A stretch of 64,000 bases of DNA from Aquibacillus albus (GCF_016908325.1 NZ_JAFBDR010000004.1:169485-233484), one strand, 5' to 3'. Positions 7,765-17,668 are shown, counted from the stretch's first letter. Translations and numbers: made by a program. Notes: generated from the letters alone by a model not told the origin.

Positions 7765-8092
7765 TTATTTCACCCACGCATTTGATATTCTATAAGAACC
7801 ATCAGGTAGTATTTTGTATGTTGCCTGTACTAATTCTCCGTTTATTATCTTCATTTTAGAAGATACATTTTTATAAGGCATATCTGCACCATTTTTCATA
7901 ACATCATTAATAATTGGTTTTATTTTGCCCCAACTCTTATCAGGTACAAGTTTATCCCATTGATGATTAGATTTTTTACTACCGTTAATAATATGGTCTA
8001 TATCCTTTTCTTTTAATTTACCGAAAGCATCGTCTACTTTAGAAGATGGTAATAGCTTAACATTACCTTTACCCTTAGATTGAATGTATCCT
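7765..8092 (-). pseudogene. Displaced polymorphic-toxin tip fused behind a broken recombinase
   Basis: On the minus strand a frame of about 108 residues opens right where recombinase similarity ends (GYIQSKGKGNVKLLP) and runs to NAWVK. It contains KEKDIDHIINGSKKSNHQWD, a histidine-rich stretch, then IKPIINDVMKNG and YKNVSSK. By eye it resembles polymorphic toxin type 35-like domains, but this is not certain. It has no start codon or ribosome site and is followed after 2 bp by an immunity-type gene. It is a stranded C-terminal cassette, either donor DNA for tip replacement or debris. Confidence 0.6.
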
Positions 8093-8804
8093 TACGGTCA
8101 AGTATTCGTTTCACTTGTACTTTTGTAAAAGGTTTATTCATTTTGGTTGTATAGCCCTCTATATTCAGTTGGAGGGCGTATTGGGACATGACCATAAAGG
8201 GTGCTGTTCCTTTAATTCAAACAGCCTTTTAATGACTTTCGCTTGTTGTTCATCTACTACTAATTGCTTGTGTCTTTTTCTTGTGGTATAGCCATATGCC
8301 ACTCTCCCACCTGCATAGCCACCTTTTTGAGCCTTTTGCTTTCTCCCTCTTCCTAGCTTTAAGGCGATTTCTAGGGGTTGGTATTGGTCTAATAACTCCA
8401 TCATTCCATTAATAAGAAAGTCATTTGGATCATGGGAATAGATACTATAATTGGGCTGTTCAATCGAGTAAATATCAACATTCTGACGTTTCAATTCACG
8501 GTGAATAAGGACTTTGACCATATCAGATCGCCACAGGCGGGAGGTGTTTAAAACAACGATAGCTTTCACTTGTTGAACACGTATGTCACTTAACATGTCT
8601 TGTAGTCGTATTACGTTCAACAGAAAGCCCTTCCTGATCGACTTTAGCCCCACTAATACCTTCATCTATGTAGATGTTTACTAATTCGAGGTAGTGGCGG
8701 GTGCAGTATTGTTTTATTTCCTCCATTTGATAAGCAACACTATACCCTTCATTGACTTGCCCTTTGGTTGACACACGTGCATAACCAACCACTTTATCTT
8801 TCAA
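8091..8804 (-). pseudogene. Serine recombinase remnant with two frameshifts
   Basis: Three frames together recover the recombinase at 3144. They are KDKVVGYARVSTKGQ (nucleophile Ser) to GISGAKVDQEGLSVERN; then RLQDMLSDIRVQQVKAIVVL, NTSRLWRSD and GGYAGGRVAYGY to EQHPLWS; then GYTTKMNKPFTKVQVKRILD. The frame breaks lie near 8600-8630 and 8185. The likely start is TTG at 8804 behind GGAGGGG, matching the start of the other copy. Similarity stops at ILDRK and the toxin-tip frame begins within a few bases. The gene cannot make a working enzyme as it stands. Confidence 0.82.
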
Positions 8805-8841
8805 TGGCATCCCCTCCGTTACATAAATTCTGATTAGCTCT

Positions 8842-8880
8842 AGGAGGCTTGCCAGTTCGTCCGCGGAAAGCGAGTGGTTT
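8842..8880. repeat. Fragment of a GC-rich Bacillaceae intergenic repeat
   Basis: GGAGGCTTGCCAGTTCGTCC then GCGGAAAGCGAGTG is much richer in G+C than its surroundings. It matches the core of the elements at 46772 and 47026 (GAGGCT, CCGCGGAAAGCGA). Confidence 0.6.
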
Positions 8881-9016
8881 CTCTGACCCCCCTTCACTAA
8901 TTTACATTCTTTGTGTCTTTTTTTGTGATTTTTGTGAGAATAACAATGTGATTCCCATTGTGTTTCAATAGGAGAGCACCATACAACGGAACCTGTTACA
9001 CTATAATAATCCTCTT

Positions 9017-10828
9017 CTAACTTTGTTGGGTGGTAATTAATTCACGATAATAACCCTTTTCCTCCATTAATTCTTGATGGTTACCTTTTTCAATTAGCAT
9101 TCCTTCATTAAAAACGAGAATGACATCTGCATTTCTAATCGTGTTCAAACGGTGAGCAATGACAAAAGTTGTTCGTGTTTCCATCAGTTTTTCAAATGCA
9201 TCGATAATTTTGATTTCCGTTATCGTATCGATGCTGCTTGTTGCTTCATCCAAAATTAATAGCTTTGGATCCCTTAGGACTGCTCTAGCAATGGAGATAA
9301 GTTGCCGTTGTCCATGGCTAATGTCTTTTCCATTTGAATCAAGCATCGTTTCATACCCATTTGGCAGTTGCATAATAAATGCATGAGCATTGGCTGCTTT
9401 TGCCGCTTCAAAAACTTCCTCATCAGTAGCATGTAACCTTCCATAGCGAATGTTTTCCTTGATCGTTGTATCAAACATAAATGAGTCCTGAAGAACAATT
9501 CCCATTTCATTCCTTAAGCTTTCCCTAGAAAAGGAAGTAATGTCATGATGATCTATTTTTATATTGCCCTCATTCACATCATAAAATCTAGCTAAAAGTG
9601 AAATAACTGTTGTTTTTCCGGCACCTGTAGGACCTACGAGAGCAACTGTCTCTCCAGGATTAACATGAAAGGATACATCCTTCAGTATTTTCTCTTCTTC
9701 CTCATAGGAAAAAGTAACAGATTCAAAGGACACTTCCCCTTTCATCTCCTCCATATCATTCCTAGGTGTATCTTCCTTTTCCTCCTTTTCTTCATCAATG
9801 ATGGAAAAAGCACGTTCTGCACCAGCGACAGCTGACAAAATCACATTATATTGATTGGCTAAATCGTTTAACGGCCTAGTGAACTGACGGGAGTAGGTAG
9901 TAAATGTGACAATAACTCCAATCGTTATCATGCCATTCAAAACAAATACGCTTCCAAGTCCAACAATAATAGCAAAGCTAAGATTATTTAAACTATTCAT
10001 TAGCTTAGGGATAAATCCAGAGTACACTTGAGCCCAATAACTATCATGCTTCAGCGCTTTATTTTTTTCTTTAAAGGCGTCCATGACATGTGCTTCCTTT
10101 GCAAACAATTTGACCATTTTATGACCAGACATTGTTTCTTCAATATAACCATTCATCATTCCTAATTGATACTGTTGCTTTTTAAAATAAACACTCGTTC
10201 TGTTTGTAATCCATTTCATTCCCCAAAACATTAAAGGGACAATTAGAAGTGTGAGTAATGTTAACAGCGGACTTAACCAAACCATCATGATCATGGTACC
10301 GATTAAAGTTAACACACTCGTCGTAAACTGAATGACTGCTGTGTTTAATGTTCGACTTATATTTTCTACATCATTTGTTAATCGACTCATTAAATCACCG
10401 CTTTGCCTCTTCTGAAAAAACAAAAGGGGCAATGTTAAAAAATGAGAAAACAAATGATTTCGAATCGAAAAGATAGTATTTTGCGCCACTGAAATCATCC
10501 AATAATTCTGTAACCATACAGCAATGGACTGTAATAAAAAAATAACGAGAAGAACAATCATCATCCGTATTAAATAGGATGGATCGATATCAGCAATTAA
10601 CTGGTCAACGGTTACTCCTAATAAATAAGGACCTAACAAGGATAAAGCAGAACTAATAAAGACCAAACTCAATACGATAAAAAACATTCTTTTATCCTCA
10701 TCCATATACTTCCATATTCGATATAGAGTTCCGGAAAGATCTTGAACCCTCTGCTTCGGTTGCTTTCCCGCTTGATGTTTCGAGGAAGGGGAACGTGATC
10801 CACTATTAAGCTCTCGGTTTGCTGACAT
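9017..10828 (-). CDS. ABC exporter half-transporter (TMD-NBD), second subunit of a heterodimer
   Basis: About 603 residues from ATG 10828; an in-frame upstream ATG would overlap the previous gene more and lacks a ribosome site. Six membrane segments are followed by an ATPase with Walker A GPTGAGKTT, Walker B LLILDEATSSID (catalytic Glu present), but an unusual signature ISHGQRQL in place of LSGGQ. It overlaps the upstream subunit by 23 bp, so the two are translated together. The pair resembles YfiB/YfiC and BmrC/BmrD-type multidrug or lipid exporters. The substrate is unknown. Confidence 0.9.
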   Translation of the reverse strand: MSANRELNSGSRSPSSKHQAGKQPKQRVQDLSGTLYRIWKYMDEDKRMFFIVLSLVFISSALSLLGPYLLGVTVDQLIADIDPSYLIRMMIVLLVIFLLQSIAVWLQNYWMISVAQNTIFSIRNHLFSHFLTLPLLFFQKRQSGDLMSRLTNDVENISRTLNTAVIQFTTSVLTLIGTMIMMVWLSPLLTLLTLLIVPLMFWGMKWITNRTSVYFKKQQYQLGMMNGYIEETMSGHKMVKLFAKEAHVMDAFKEKNKALKHDSYWAQVYSGFIPKLMNSLNNLSFAIIVGLGSVFVLNGMITIGVIVTFTTYSRQFTRPLNDLANQYNVILSAVAGAERAFSIIDEEKEEKEDTPRNDMEEMKGEVSFESVTFSYEEEEKILKDVSFHVNPGETVALVGPTGAGKTTVISLLARFYDVNEGNIKIDHHDITSFSRESLRNEMGIVLQDSFMFDTTIKENIRYGRLHATDEEVFEAAKAANAHAFIMQLPNGYETMLDSNGKDISHGQRQLISIARAVLRDPKLLILDEATSSIDTITEIKIIDAFEKLMETRTTFVIAHRLNTIRNADVILVFNEGMLIEKGNHQELMEEKGYYRELITTQQS

Positions 10829-12545
10829 GATTAACCACTTCCTCACTGATTTGAGAATAATAGATTTGTTGATATAATTCATTGTTTTTTAACAGCTGTT
10901 GATGAGACCCTGCTCCGGCTACTCGTCCTTGCTGTAACAATAAAATCTTATCTGCATCGACTACTGAACTAATCTTTTGTGCAACAATTACTGTCGTACA
11001 AGATCTTCTATTTAATGCTTTCAACACACGAGATTCCGTATTGGCGTCAAGAGCACTCGTACTATCATCCAACAATAAAATTCTAGGATTTTTCACTAAG
11101 GCTCTTGCTATAGAAATCCTTTGTTTTTGTCCACCCGATAGATTAACCCCTCGCTGACCGACGACGGTTTCATAACCATCCGGTAAACTAGCAATAAACG
11201 AATGAATATTTGCATCTGTTGCGGCCTCGATAATCTCTTCCATTGTTGCTTCTTCATTTCCCCATGAAATATTTTCGCGAATTGTCCCGGAGAATATATG
11301 AAGCTCTTGAGGAACCAAAGCAATTTGATCACGAAACCAACCCTGTTGATCATTTACGTTCGTCTGGTCAATATAAATGGTTCCACTCGTAACCGGAAAC
11401 AGACGTGGTATTAATTGTAGAAGTGTTGATTTTCCAGAACCAGTTTCACCAAGCACCCCCACGACCTGCCCGGGATCAGCTGTAAAGGTGATGTCTCTTA
11501 ATGTATTGGCATTCGTATTAGGATAGGAAAAGTAAACGCTATCAAAACTTATCTTACCCTTCACATCTTTGCTTTCAGGTTTGCTGCTCTGAATCGGTTC
11601 ATCCACATCACTTTGAAGTACCTCTGCTATCCTTGAAGCAGATGCAGTACCTCTAGAGAAATTCATAATAAGGAAAGAAAATACACCAAATGCTCCCAAG
11701 ATTCTCGTTGCATAATTAAGAATGGCAACAATTTCTCCAGGTTGTGCTGTTCCTTGGCCAATTTCCTGATAACCAAACCAGAGAATAATGACGATGCTTC
11801 CATTCATTCCTAGCATTAATATTGGCATGGTGACTTCCATCAGTGATAACGACTTTTTAGTAATATCCATCAATGATCTGTTCGTTTGAAAAAAACGAGA
11901 TTTTTCATGGCGAACCCGATAATACGCCTTTACCAAACGAATCCCGTGTAAATTTTCACGAATAGCACGATTTACCTCGTCTAACTTTGTTTGAACTGTT
12001 CTAAATAATGACATTCCTTTTGTCATAATCCAATACATGATAACCAATAGAACCGGTACAATCGCCACAAGAATTGTAGCTAGCTTCACATGAATAATGA
12101 AAGCCATTACAATTCCAAATATAATAAATAAAGGAGCACGTAGAGCAATTCTCATCAGCATAAATAATAATCCTTGAATTTGTGTTATATCTCCAGTCAT
12201 GCGTGTAATTAATGACGGTGTAGAGAACCGTTGCATTTGCAAAGCTGAAAAGGATTGAATATGCTCGAATAAATTGTGACGAACATCATATCCGACCCCT
12301 TGACTAACCTCGGCTGCAAAAAACGAACTAACAATTCCTGCAATAAATGCCACTACAGTCAACAATAATAAAACAGATCCCCACATCATGACGGTTTGCA
12401 TGTCTCTTTGAACAACACCCTCATCAATAATAACGGCCATTACTAATGGCTGTACTAGTTCCACAATTAACTCGGTTACCATAAGAGCCAAGGCTATACT
12501 CATTGCTTTCTTATATTTCCGTGCATATTGATAAAGTAGTTTCAT
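10806..12545 (-). CDS. ABC exporter half-transporter (TMD-NBD), first subunit of a heterodimer
   Basis: About 579 residues from ATG 12545, which has GGAGG eight bases upstream. The N-terminal six-helix domain starts MKLLYQYARKYKKAM. The ATPase has Walker A GETGSGKST, signature LSGGQKQR and Walker B ILLLDDSTSALD, where the catalytic Glu is replaced by Asp. With the altered signature of the partner this forms one degenerate and one active ATP site, the hallmark of asymmetric heterodimeric exporters (TM287/288, BmrCD). It is transcribed first, and the partner overlaps its end. Confidence 0.9.
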   Translation of the reverse strand: MKLLYQYARKYKKAMSIALALMVTELIVELVQPLVMAVIIDEGVVQRDMQTVMMWGSVLLLLTVVAFIAGIVSSFFAAEVSQGVGYDVRHNLFEHIQSFSALQMQRFSTPSLITRMTGDITQIQGLLFMLMRIALRAPLFIIFGIVMAFIIHVKLATILVAIVPVLLVIMYWIMTKGMSLFRTVQTKLDEVNRAIRENLHGIRLVKAYYRVRHEKSRFFQTNRSLMDITKKSLSLMEVTMPILMLGMNGSIVIILWFGYQEIGQGTAQPGEIVAILNYATRILGAFGVFSFLIMNFSRGTASASRIAEVLQSDVDEPIQSSKPESKDVKGKISFDSVYFSYPNTNANTLRDITFTADPGQVVGVLGETGSGKSTLLQLIPRLFPVTSGTIYIDQTNVNDQQGWFRDQIALVPQELHIFSGTIRENISWGNEEATMEEIIEAATDANIHSFIASLPDGYETVVGQRGVNLSGGQKQRISIARALVKNPRILLLDDSTSALDANTESRVLKALNRRSCTTVIVAQKISSVVDADKILLLQQGRVAGAGSHQQLLKNNELYQQIYYSQISEEVVNHVSKPRA

Positions 12546-12876
12546 ATGTTTTCCTCCGAATTGTCGATAATCCAATTATAAAGGATATGAGTAGATTATT
12601 AATACTATTATGAATTTTCTTTCTGATTGATCCAAAAACACGAACGTTCGCGTCAAAAAATCTGACAAACATTAAGATTTATAGTAAATTTTTTGTAAAA
12701 ACTATAGCTAATTTTGACGAAATATTGCATAATAGAAATTGGAAATTTTATACTTTCATCATAAATTAGCTGGGGCGAGTGAAAGTATATGTAAAACAAG
12801 GCTTTCGCCATGAAGACAAGACTTTGCGATAAGCCAAGTTTTTCTAAAAAAAGAGAGGGTTAAGGGGGATAACAGA
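12546..12876. promoter_or_regulatory. Divergent upstream region of the ABC exporter and phn operon
   Basis: 331 bp without a gene. TATACTTTCA (12749-12758) and TGAAAGTATA (12780-12789) form a perfect 10-bp inverted repeat with a 21-nt loop, about 90 bp ahead of phnD. GGGGGATAA lies in front of the ATG. CGAACGTTCG at 12641 is a perfect palindrome of unknown role. No clear PhoP repeat was seen. Confidence 0.45.
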
Positions 12877-13764
12877 ATGAAAAAGATTTTATCTATTGTT
12901 TTAACTGCAATCGCGGTACTATTTATTGCAGGCTGTAATGGCGGAGACGAAGGTAATCCAGACGAACTTATCATGGGTTTTGTTCCTTCACAAGATTCTG
13001 ACACCATAACCGATACAGCACAGCCATTAGCAGATAAACTGGGGGAAGAACTAGGTAAAGAAGTAGAAGCAAGGACAATGACAAGCTATACTGCGCTCGT
13101 AGAAGCAATGGGAACCAACGAAGTTCATATTGGTTTTATCCCTGCCTTTGGATATGTTTTAGCAAACCAAGAACATGGTGTAGAAGTTATTTTAAAATCT
13201 GAGCGCTATGGAAGTGGTACCTATGTTGCTCAATACCTTGTACGTGCTGACTCAGGTATTGAATCATTAGCAGACATGGAAGGTACAACTTGGGCTTATG
13301 GTGATCCTACTTCAACTAGTGGATACTTGTTCCCAGCCGCTCAAATCATGGACGAGTTTGGTGTAGACAATCCGGAAGCTGATTTCTTTGGTGACTCGGT
13401 TCAAACTGGTGGACATGATAACTCTGCGATCGCTGTCTATAACGGCGAAGCTGATGTCGCTACAACATTTGACGATGTAAGAACTGGTCTGGAAGAAGAA
13501 TATCCAGATATTATGGACGTATTAAAAGTTGTAGGATATACAGAAGAAATTCCTAACGATACAATTTCTGTAACAAAAGAATTGGATGATGAGCTTGTTC
13601 AAGACATTAAAGACACATTCTTAGCATTTAATGAGGATGAAGAAATGATTCAAATTATGAATGAAGTTTATAATTGGGATGCAATCATCGAAGCTGAGGA
13701 CAGTGAATATGATGTTGTTCGAAGCACTTATGAGAAATTCGGAGATTCCATTTCCTTAGATTAA
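12877..13764 (+). CDS. phnD: Phosphonate/phosphite ABC transporter substrate-binding lipoprotein
   Basis: 295 residues. A lipoprotein signal with lipobox FIAGC places it on the outer face of the membrane. The mature part begins ELIMGFVPSQDSDTITDTAQ and carries typical PhnD motifs: TSYTALVEAMGTNEVHIGF, SGIESLADMEGTTWAYGDP, TSTSGYLFPAAQ and GGHDNSAIAVYNGEADVA. The family binds phosphonates, phosphite or related phosphorus compounds. Strongly acidic. First gene of phnD-C-E-E; no C-P lyase genes are nearby, so phosphite or a scavenging role is as likely as phosphonate use. Confidence 0.92.
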   Translation: MKKILSIVLTAIAVLFIAGCNGGDEGNPDELIMGFVPSQDSDTITDTAQPLADKLGEELGKEVEARTMTSYTALVEAMGTNEVHIGFIPAFGYVLANQEHGVEVILKSERYGSGTYVAQYLVRADSGIESLADMEGTTWAYGDPTSTSGYLFPAAQIMDEFGVDNPEADFFGDSVQTGGHDNSAIAVYNGEADVATTFDDVRTGLEEEYPDIMDVLKVVGYTEEIPNDTISVTKELDDELVQDIKDTFLAFNEDEEMIQIMNEVYNWDAIIEAEDSEYDVVRSTYEKFGDSISLD

Positions 13765-13794
13765 TAAAAAAGAAGAATTATATATTTTAATGCT

Positions 13795-13826
13795 ACAGGA
13801 GAGAAGCTGGCTTCTCTCCTGTTTTA
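13795..13826 (+). terminator. Intercistronic hairpin between phnD and phnC
   Basis: ACAGGAGAGAAG / CTTCTCTCCTGT forms a perfect 12-bp stem with a 4-nt loop followed by TTTT. Between a binding-protein gene and its ATPase such a stem-loop commonly attenuates readthrough, keeping the binding protein in excess. Confidence 0.75.
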
Positions 13827-13865
13827 CGATTTATAGAATTAGACTTCTAGCTATGGAGGGAAATC

Positions 13866-14645
13866 ATGATTGAATTTAAAAACTTGTCCCTAACCTATCC
13901 AAATGGAACAAAAGGGCTTAAAAATATAAATATCAAAATTAATGAAGGGGAATTTGTCGTTATTGTTGGTTTATCAGGTGCCGGTAAATCCACCTTTATC
14001 CGTAGCATTAACAGACTAGTAACACCGACAGAAGGTGACCTACTCGTTGATGGTGAAAATATTTTAAAACACAACGGCAAGTCACTGCGTGAGTTAAGAA
14101 AAAAAGTCGGAATGATTTTCCAAAACTATAACCTTGTTAAACGCTCCACTGTTCTCAAAAATGTTATTTCAGGTCGATTAGGCTATACTGGAACACTTAA
14201 AAGCATATTAAATATGTACTCCAAAGAAGATATGAACATGGCATACGAAAATTTAAAACGTGTCAACATTGAGGAAAAGCTGTATAGCCGTGCAGATGAA
14301 TTAAGTGGTGGTCAGCAGCAACGGGTTAGCATTGCTCGAGTATTAACGCAAAAGCCTAATGTTATTCTTGCGGACGAGCCAGTAGCAAGCCTAGATCCCC
14401 CGACATCTCATCAGGTGATGACATACTTAAGACAAATCAATAAAGAAGATAAAATTACTACGATTGTTAATCTTCACTTTATTGATATGGCAATGGAATA
14501 TGCAGATCGAATTATTGGTATGAGAGCTGGAGAAGTCGTATACGATGGTCCAGTATCCGAGGTCACCGAAAAAACATTTGAAGAAATTTATGGTCGTTCC
14601 ATCCGTGAAGAAGATATGCGGGGAGGAGCTGCAGATGACGAATAA
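13866..14645 (+). CDS. phnC: Phosphonate/phosphite ABC transporter ATP-binding protein
   Basis: 259 residues, starting at ATG behind GGAGGG. Walker A is GLSGAGKST, the signature LSGGQQQR, and Walker B VILADEP with [13 protein letters not shown]-like features of PhnC are present ([20 protein letters not shown]). It energises import through the two PhnE permeases. Its 3' end overlaps the first permease start by 11 bp, indicating translational coupling. Confidence 0.93.
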   Translation: MIEFKNLSLTYPNGTKGLKNINIKINEGEFVVIVGLSGAGKSTFIRSINRLVTPTEGDLLVDGENILKHNGKSLRELRKKVGMIFQNYNLVKRSTVLKNVISGRLGYTGTLKSILNMYSKEDMNMAYENLKRVNIEEKLYSRADELSGGQQQRVSIARVLTQKPNVILADEPVASLDPPTSHQVMTYLRQINKEDKITTIVNLHFIDMAMEYADRIIGMRAGEVVYDGPVSEVTEKTFEEIYGRSIREEDMRGGAADDE

Positions 14646-15438
14646 TAGTAGAAAGTTTATCCCTACTAGTCTTTATCCTGCAAAAACTAAACGAATCATT
14701 ACGGTTTCTTTAATCTTTGTCATTGGATTTTACTTAGTTAGCTCGATTACAACCGAATCTTTCATTATTAATTTTATTTTAAAAGCATCGAATATTACGG
14801 ATTTAATTGCTCGATTCTTCCCACCTGATTGGGGTTATGTGAGTAATGTTTGGGGAAAGTTGTTTGAAACGATTCATATGGCAATTATTGCAACGACTAT
14901 AGCTACACTGGTTAGCATTCCATTCACTTTATTAACAGCACAAAACATTACAACAAATAAAGTTCTGTACAATTTTATGCGATTTCTTTTAAATATTATA
15001 CGAACAATTCCAGATATCATTTTAGCCGTTGTTTTTGTTGGCTTATTCGGGATTGGAATGTTTTCTGGGATTATCGCGTTAATCATTTTTTCCATTGGTA
15101 TTTTAGTTAAGTTAATGAGTGAAATCATCGAGGCAATTGACATGAATCCTTCAGAAGCCATTAAGGCCTCTGGCGGAAACACCATTCAAACCATTTGGTA
15201 TGCTGTCGTTCCACAAGTGCTGCCACAATTTATTTCATTTAGTCTATACGTATTTGAAATTAACATAAGAGCTTCTGTTGTGTTAGGACTAGTTGGAGCA
15301 GGTGGAATAGGACAATTAATAAACAAAGAAATTAACTTTCTAAATTATCCAGCAGTATCAACCATCGTTCTCATTATTTTCGCTGTTGTTGTTGTCATTG
15401 ATTATATTAGCGGGAAATTAAGGGAGGGAATTCTGTAA
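14635..15438 (+). CDS. phnE: Phosphonate/phosphite ABC transporter permease 1
   Basis: About 267 residues from ATG 14635 ([14 protein letters not shown]), which has GGGGAGGAG upstream and overlaps phnC by 11 bp; an in-frame start 90 bp earlier is inside phnC and is rejected. Six or so membrane segments are present. The ABC-permease EAA loop is [14 protein letters not shown] with [10 protein letters not shown], and the PhnE-type C-terminal motif is [10 protein letters not shown]. It pairs with the next gene as a heterodimeric channel. Confidence 0.92.
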   Translation: MTNNSRKFIPTSLYPAKTKRIITVSLIFVIGFYLVSSITTESFIINFILKASNITDLIARFFPPDWGYVSNVWGKLFETIHMAIIATTIATLVSIPFTLLTAQNITTNKVLYNFMRFLLNIIRTIPDIILAVVFVGLFGIGMFSGIIALIIFSIGILVKLMSEIIEAIDMNPSEAIKASGGNTIQTIWYAVVPQVLPQFISFSLYVFEINIRASVVLGLVGAGGIGQLINKEINFLNYPAVSTIVLIIFAVVVVIDYISGKLREGIL

Positions 15439-16241
15439 TGACTAACCAAATACCTCCTAAACCAAAAAAGCAATCTACATTCGTGAAAAGAATGCTTATC
15501 GCAATAGTGCTTATCGCGATATACACTTGGACCATTGCCAGTGCTCAAGCTAGAATTGATTGGGGCAAAATTTTCAGCATTCGCACCGTTGAAAACTTTG
15601 ATCGAATCATTCCTAAATTTTTTGATCCTGCCTTTGCCGAAACTGGTACCATCATGGAAAAAATGATTGAAACGATTTTCATCGCTTATACAGGATCATT
15701 AGCGGCAGCGGTGATCGCTGTCCCAATCGCATTCTTATGTGCATCAAACATTGTACGAAATAAATTTTTAAACAATGTTGGCCTATGGATTCTAGGTGCT
15801 GTTCGTGCATTTCCAGAGATCATACTAGCTATTATTTTTGTTGCAGCAGTCGGACCTAATCCTTTTGCCGGTGTACTCGCGATTGCTATTGGTTCAACAG
15901 GGATGCTTGGAAAACTCTATTCTGAGGTTATTGAAGGCATTGATATGCATGTAGTTGAGGCTCTAGAAGCTAGCGGGGCCAACAAAACCCAAATATTCTT
16001 TTACGGTATTATGCCACAGGTCCTACCGGAATTTTTATCATACGCCATTTATCGTTTTGAAATAGATGTGCGTGCATCTTCTGTCCTCGGTATTGTTGGC
16101 GCAGGTGGTATTGGTACACTAATTACCTTTGCTTACTTGAACCGTAACTGGGAAGAAGTCGGAATGATACTATTAGCAATCATTGTCGTTGTAACAATCA
16201 TCGACCAAATTTCCGGATACATCAGAAGACGCCTTGTTTAA
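15438..16241 (+). CDS. phnE: Phosphonate/phosphite ABC transporter permease 2
   Basis: 267 residues. The ATG shares one base with the stop of the first permease. The EAA loop is EALEASGANKTQIF with PQVLPEFLSYAIYRFE, then GIVGAGGIGTLI. It is a paralogue of the upstream permease. The two-permease arrangement is usual in Firmicutes phnDCEE clusters. A terminator follows, closing the operon. Confidence 0.92.
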   Translation: MTNQIPPKPKKQSTFVKRMLIAIVLIAIYTWTIASAQARIDWGKIFSIRTVENFDRIIPKFFDPAFAETGTIMEKMIETIFIAYTGSLAAAVIAVPIAFLCASNIVRNKFLNNVGLWILGAVRAFPEIILAIIFVAAVGPNPFAGVLAIAIGSTGMLGKLYSEVIEGIDMHVVEALEASGANKTQIFFYGIMPQVLPEFLSYAIYRFEIDVRASSVLGIVGAGGIGTLITFAYLNRNWEEVGMILLAIIVVVTIIDQISGYIRRRLV

Positions 16242-16251
16242 AAATTTGTTT

Positions 16252-16284
16252 GACCACTTCACACAATAGGAAGTGGTCTTTTTT
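16252..16284 (+). terminator. Terminator of the phnDCEE operon
   Basis: GACCACTTC / GAAGTGGTC stem with a 9-nt loop, followed by six T. Confidence 0.9.
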
Positions 16285-16293
16285 ATGTTTAGT

Positions 16294-16314
16294 AAAAGGG
16301 GTCTGACCCCTTTT
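16294..16314. repeat. GGGGTCTGACCCC palindromic repeat, short form
   Basis: AAAAGGGGTC-T-GACCCCTTTT is a perfect palindrome around one base. Longer relatives lie at 30035 and 61519. Confidence 0.7.
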
Positions 16315-16394
16315 GGATGATTTTACCAATCGGCAAATCACTTCCTTAATATTTAATATTCGTTTAACATATTTATTTAGATAGACGAAATAAT

Positions 16395-17639
16395 TTGAAA
16401 GAAGTGATTAGTATCAAAAAAGAAACCACGAAACAAAACCTTTGGATTATGTGGTTTGCTAACTTTTTTATTGCGGGAAGTATTACGATGGTCCTCCCGT
16501 TTTTATCTCTATATATCGAAACGCTTGGAAACTTTTCTGATAAATATGTACAAAACTGGTCGGGAATAACCTTTGGTGTTACATTCGTTGCAGCTTTTAT
16601 CTTTTCTCCAATATGGGGAAAGCTCGGAGATCGTTATGGTAGGAAGCACATCCTTATTATTTCCGCCTGTGGATTAGGTTTATCAGTATTCTTAATGGGT
16701 TTTGTAACTTCGGTATGGCAATTATTTACCTTACGTTTGTTTATGGGAGTATTCACTGGTTTTATTTCCATTTCACAGGCACTTATCTCCACACAAACGC
16801 CAAAGCACATGGCAGGGAGAGTGTTAGGAACCCTTCAAACTGGAACGGTAACAGGTACCTTAATGGGACCCCTTCTTGGCGGTGTTATGGCTGATGCATT
16901 AGGATATGCAACTTCCTTTAAATGGCTCTCTGTTATTCTATTTATAACTGCAATTTTAGTATTTATAGGAATTCACGAATATACGTTACCAGCAGAAAGT
17001 CATGAAAAGACAGCTTATTCGAGCAAGGAAGTGCTTTTCCATATTGTGAAAAATCCGATGCTTTTCATGGTGATGCTTGTATCCATGTTTATCCAAATAG
17101 CCCATTTTAGCATTCAACCCATTTTATCTTTATACGTTGCAGAATTACATGGACCAGTGAACGTAGCCTTGTTTTCAGGAATTGCTTTTTCTGCAGCTGG
17201 GTTAGGAAATTTGTTAATGACCAAAAAATGGGGAGACATAGGAGATAAATTTGGTTATATAAAAGTATTAATTGCGCTACTTTTTATGGCTGCTCTATTT
17301 TACTTTCCTGGAGCATTCGTCACAAATATTTGGCAGCTTGTCATACTTCGGTTTTTACTAGGAGCTGCAATTGGCGGTATTATCCCTGTTCGAATCGCTT
17401 ATATTCGTCAAGAAGCTCCGGTTGCAATGCAAGGAGAGGTACTTGGCTATAATACAAGTATCCGTTTTTTTGGTAATATCATTGGTCCAGTCATGGGTGG
17501 TGCTCTTGCTGGTTACTTTGGTTTTGCCTCCGTTTTTTTCGTGACCAGTATACTATTGTTGATGTGTTCGATTGCCTTATTAGGTGCTAGACTACGACAA
17601 TCAAAATCAGCTTGTGACCACTCTATGGTGAAGCATTAG
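16395..17639 (+). CDS. MFS multidrug-type exporter
   Basis: About 414 residues with 12 predicted membrane segments. The MFS motif A is GKLGDRYGRKH in loop 2-3, repeated in weaker form as KWGDIGDKFG in the second half; the motif C-like region is LQTGTVTGTLMGPLLGG. This matches the drug:proton antiporter group. The start is uncertain: TTG 16395 and GTG 16404 are in frame and neither has a strong ribosome site; the next Met is too far inside. The substrate is unknown. Confidence 0.85.
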   Translation: MKEVISIKKETTKQNLWIMWFANFFIAGSITMVLPFLSLYIETLGNFSDKYVQNWSGITFGVTFVAAFIFSPIWGKLGDRYGRKHILIISACGLGLSVFLMGFVTSVWQLFTLRLFMGVFTGFISISQALISTQTPKHMAGRVLGTLQTGTVTGTLMGPLLGGVMADALGYATSFKWLSVILFITAILVFIGIHEYTLPAESHEKTAYSSKEVLFHIVKNPMLFMVMLVSMFIQIAHFSIQPILSLYVAELHGPVNVALFSGIAFSAAGLGNLLMTKKWGDIGDKFGYIKVLIALLFMAALFYFPGAFVTNIWQLVILRFLLGAAIGGIIPVRIAYIRQEAPVAMQGEVLGYNTSIRFFGNIIGPVMGGALAGYFGFASVFFVTSILLLMCSIALLGARLRQSKSACDHSMVKH

Positions 17640-17668
17640 GTTTTCCCTTTTTGCTTCACCATTTTTCT
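17625..17668. terminator. Terminator overlapping the MFS gene end
   Basis: ATGGTGAAGC / GCTTCACCAT, a perfect 10-bp stem whose left arm includes the last codons of the gene. Followed by TTTTTCTT. Confidence 0.8.

Noticed and set aside
12641..12650. CGAACGTTCG as a LexA/DinR box
   Set aside because: Bacillus LexA sites have four bases between the CGAAC and GTTCG arms; here there are none, and the neighbouring genes are not damage-response genes.
12546..12876. PhoP (Pho box) sites before phnD
   Set aside because: No TT(A/C)ACA repeats at 11-bp spacing could be found, so phosphate control is not claimed.
14545..14634. Longer N-terminus for the first PhnE permease
   Set aside because: It would lie wholly within phnC; the ATG at 14635 has a good ribosome site and the normal PhnE length.
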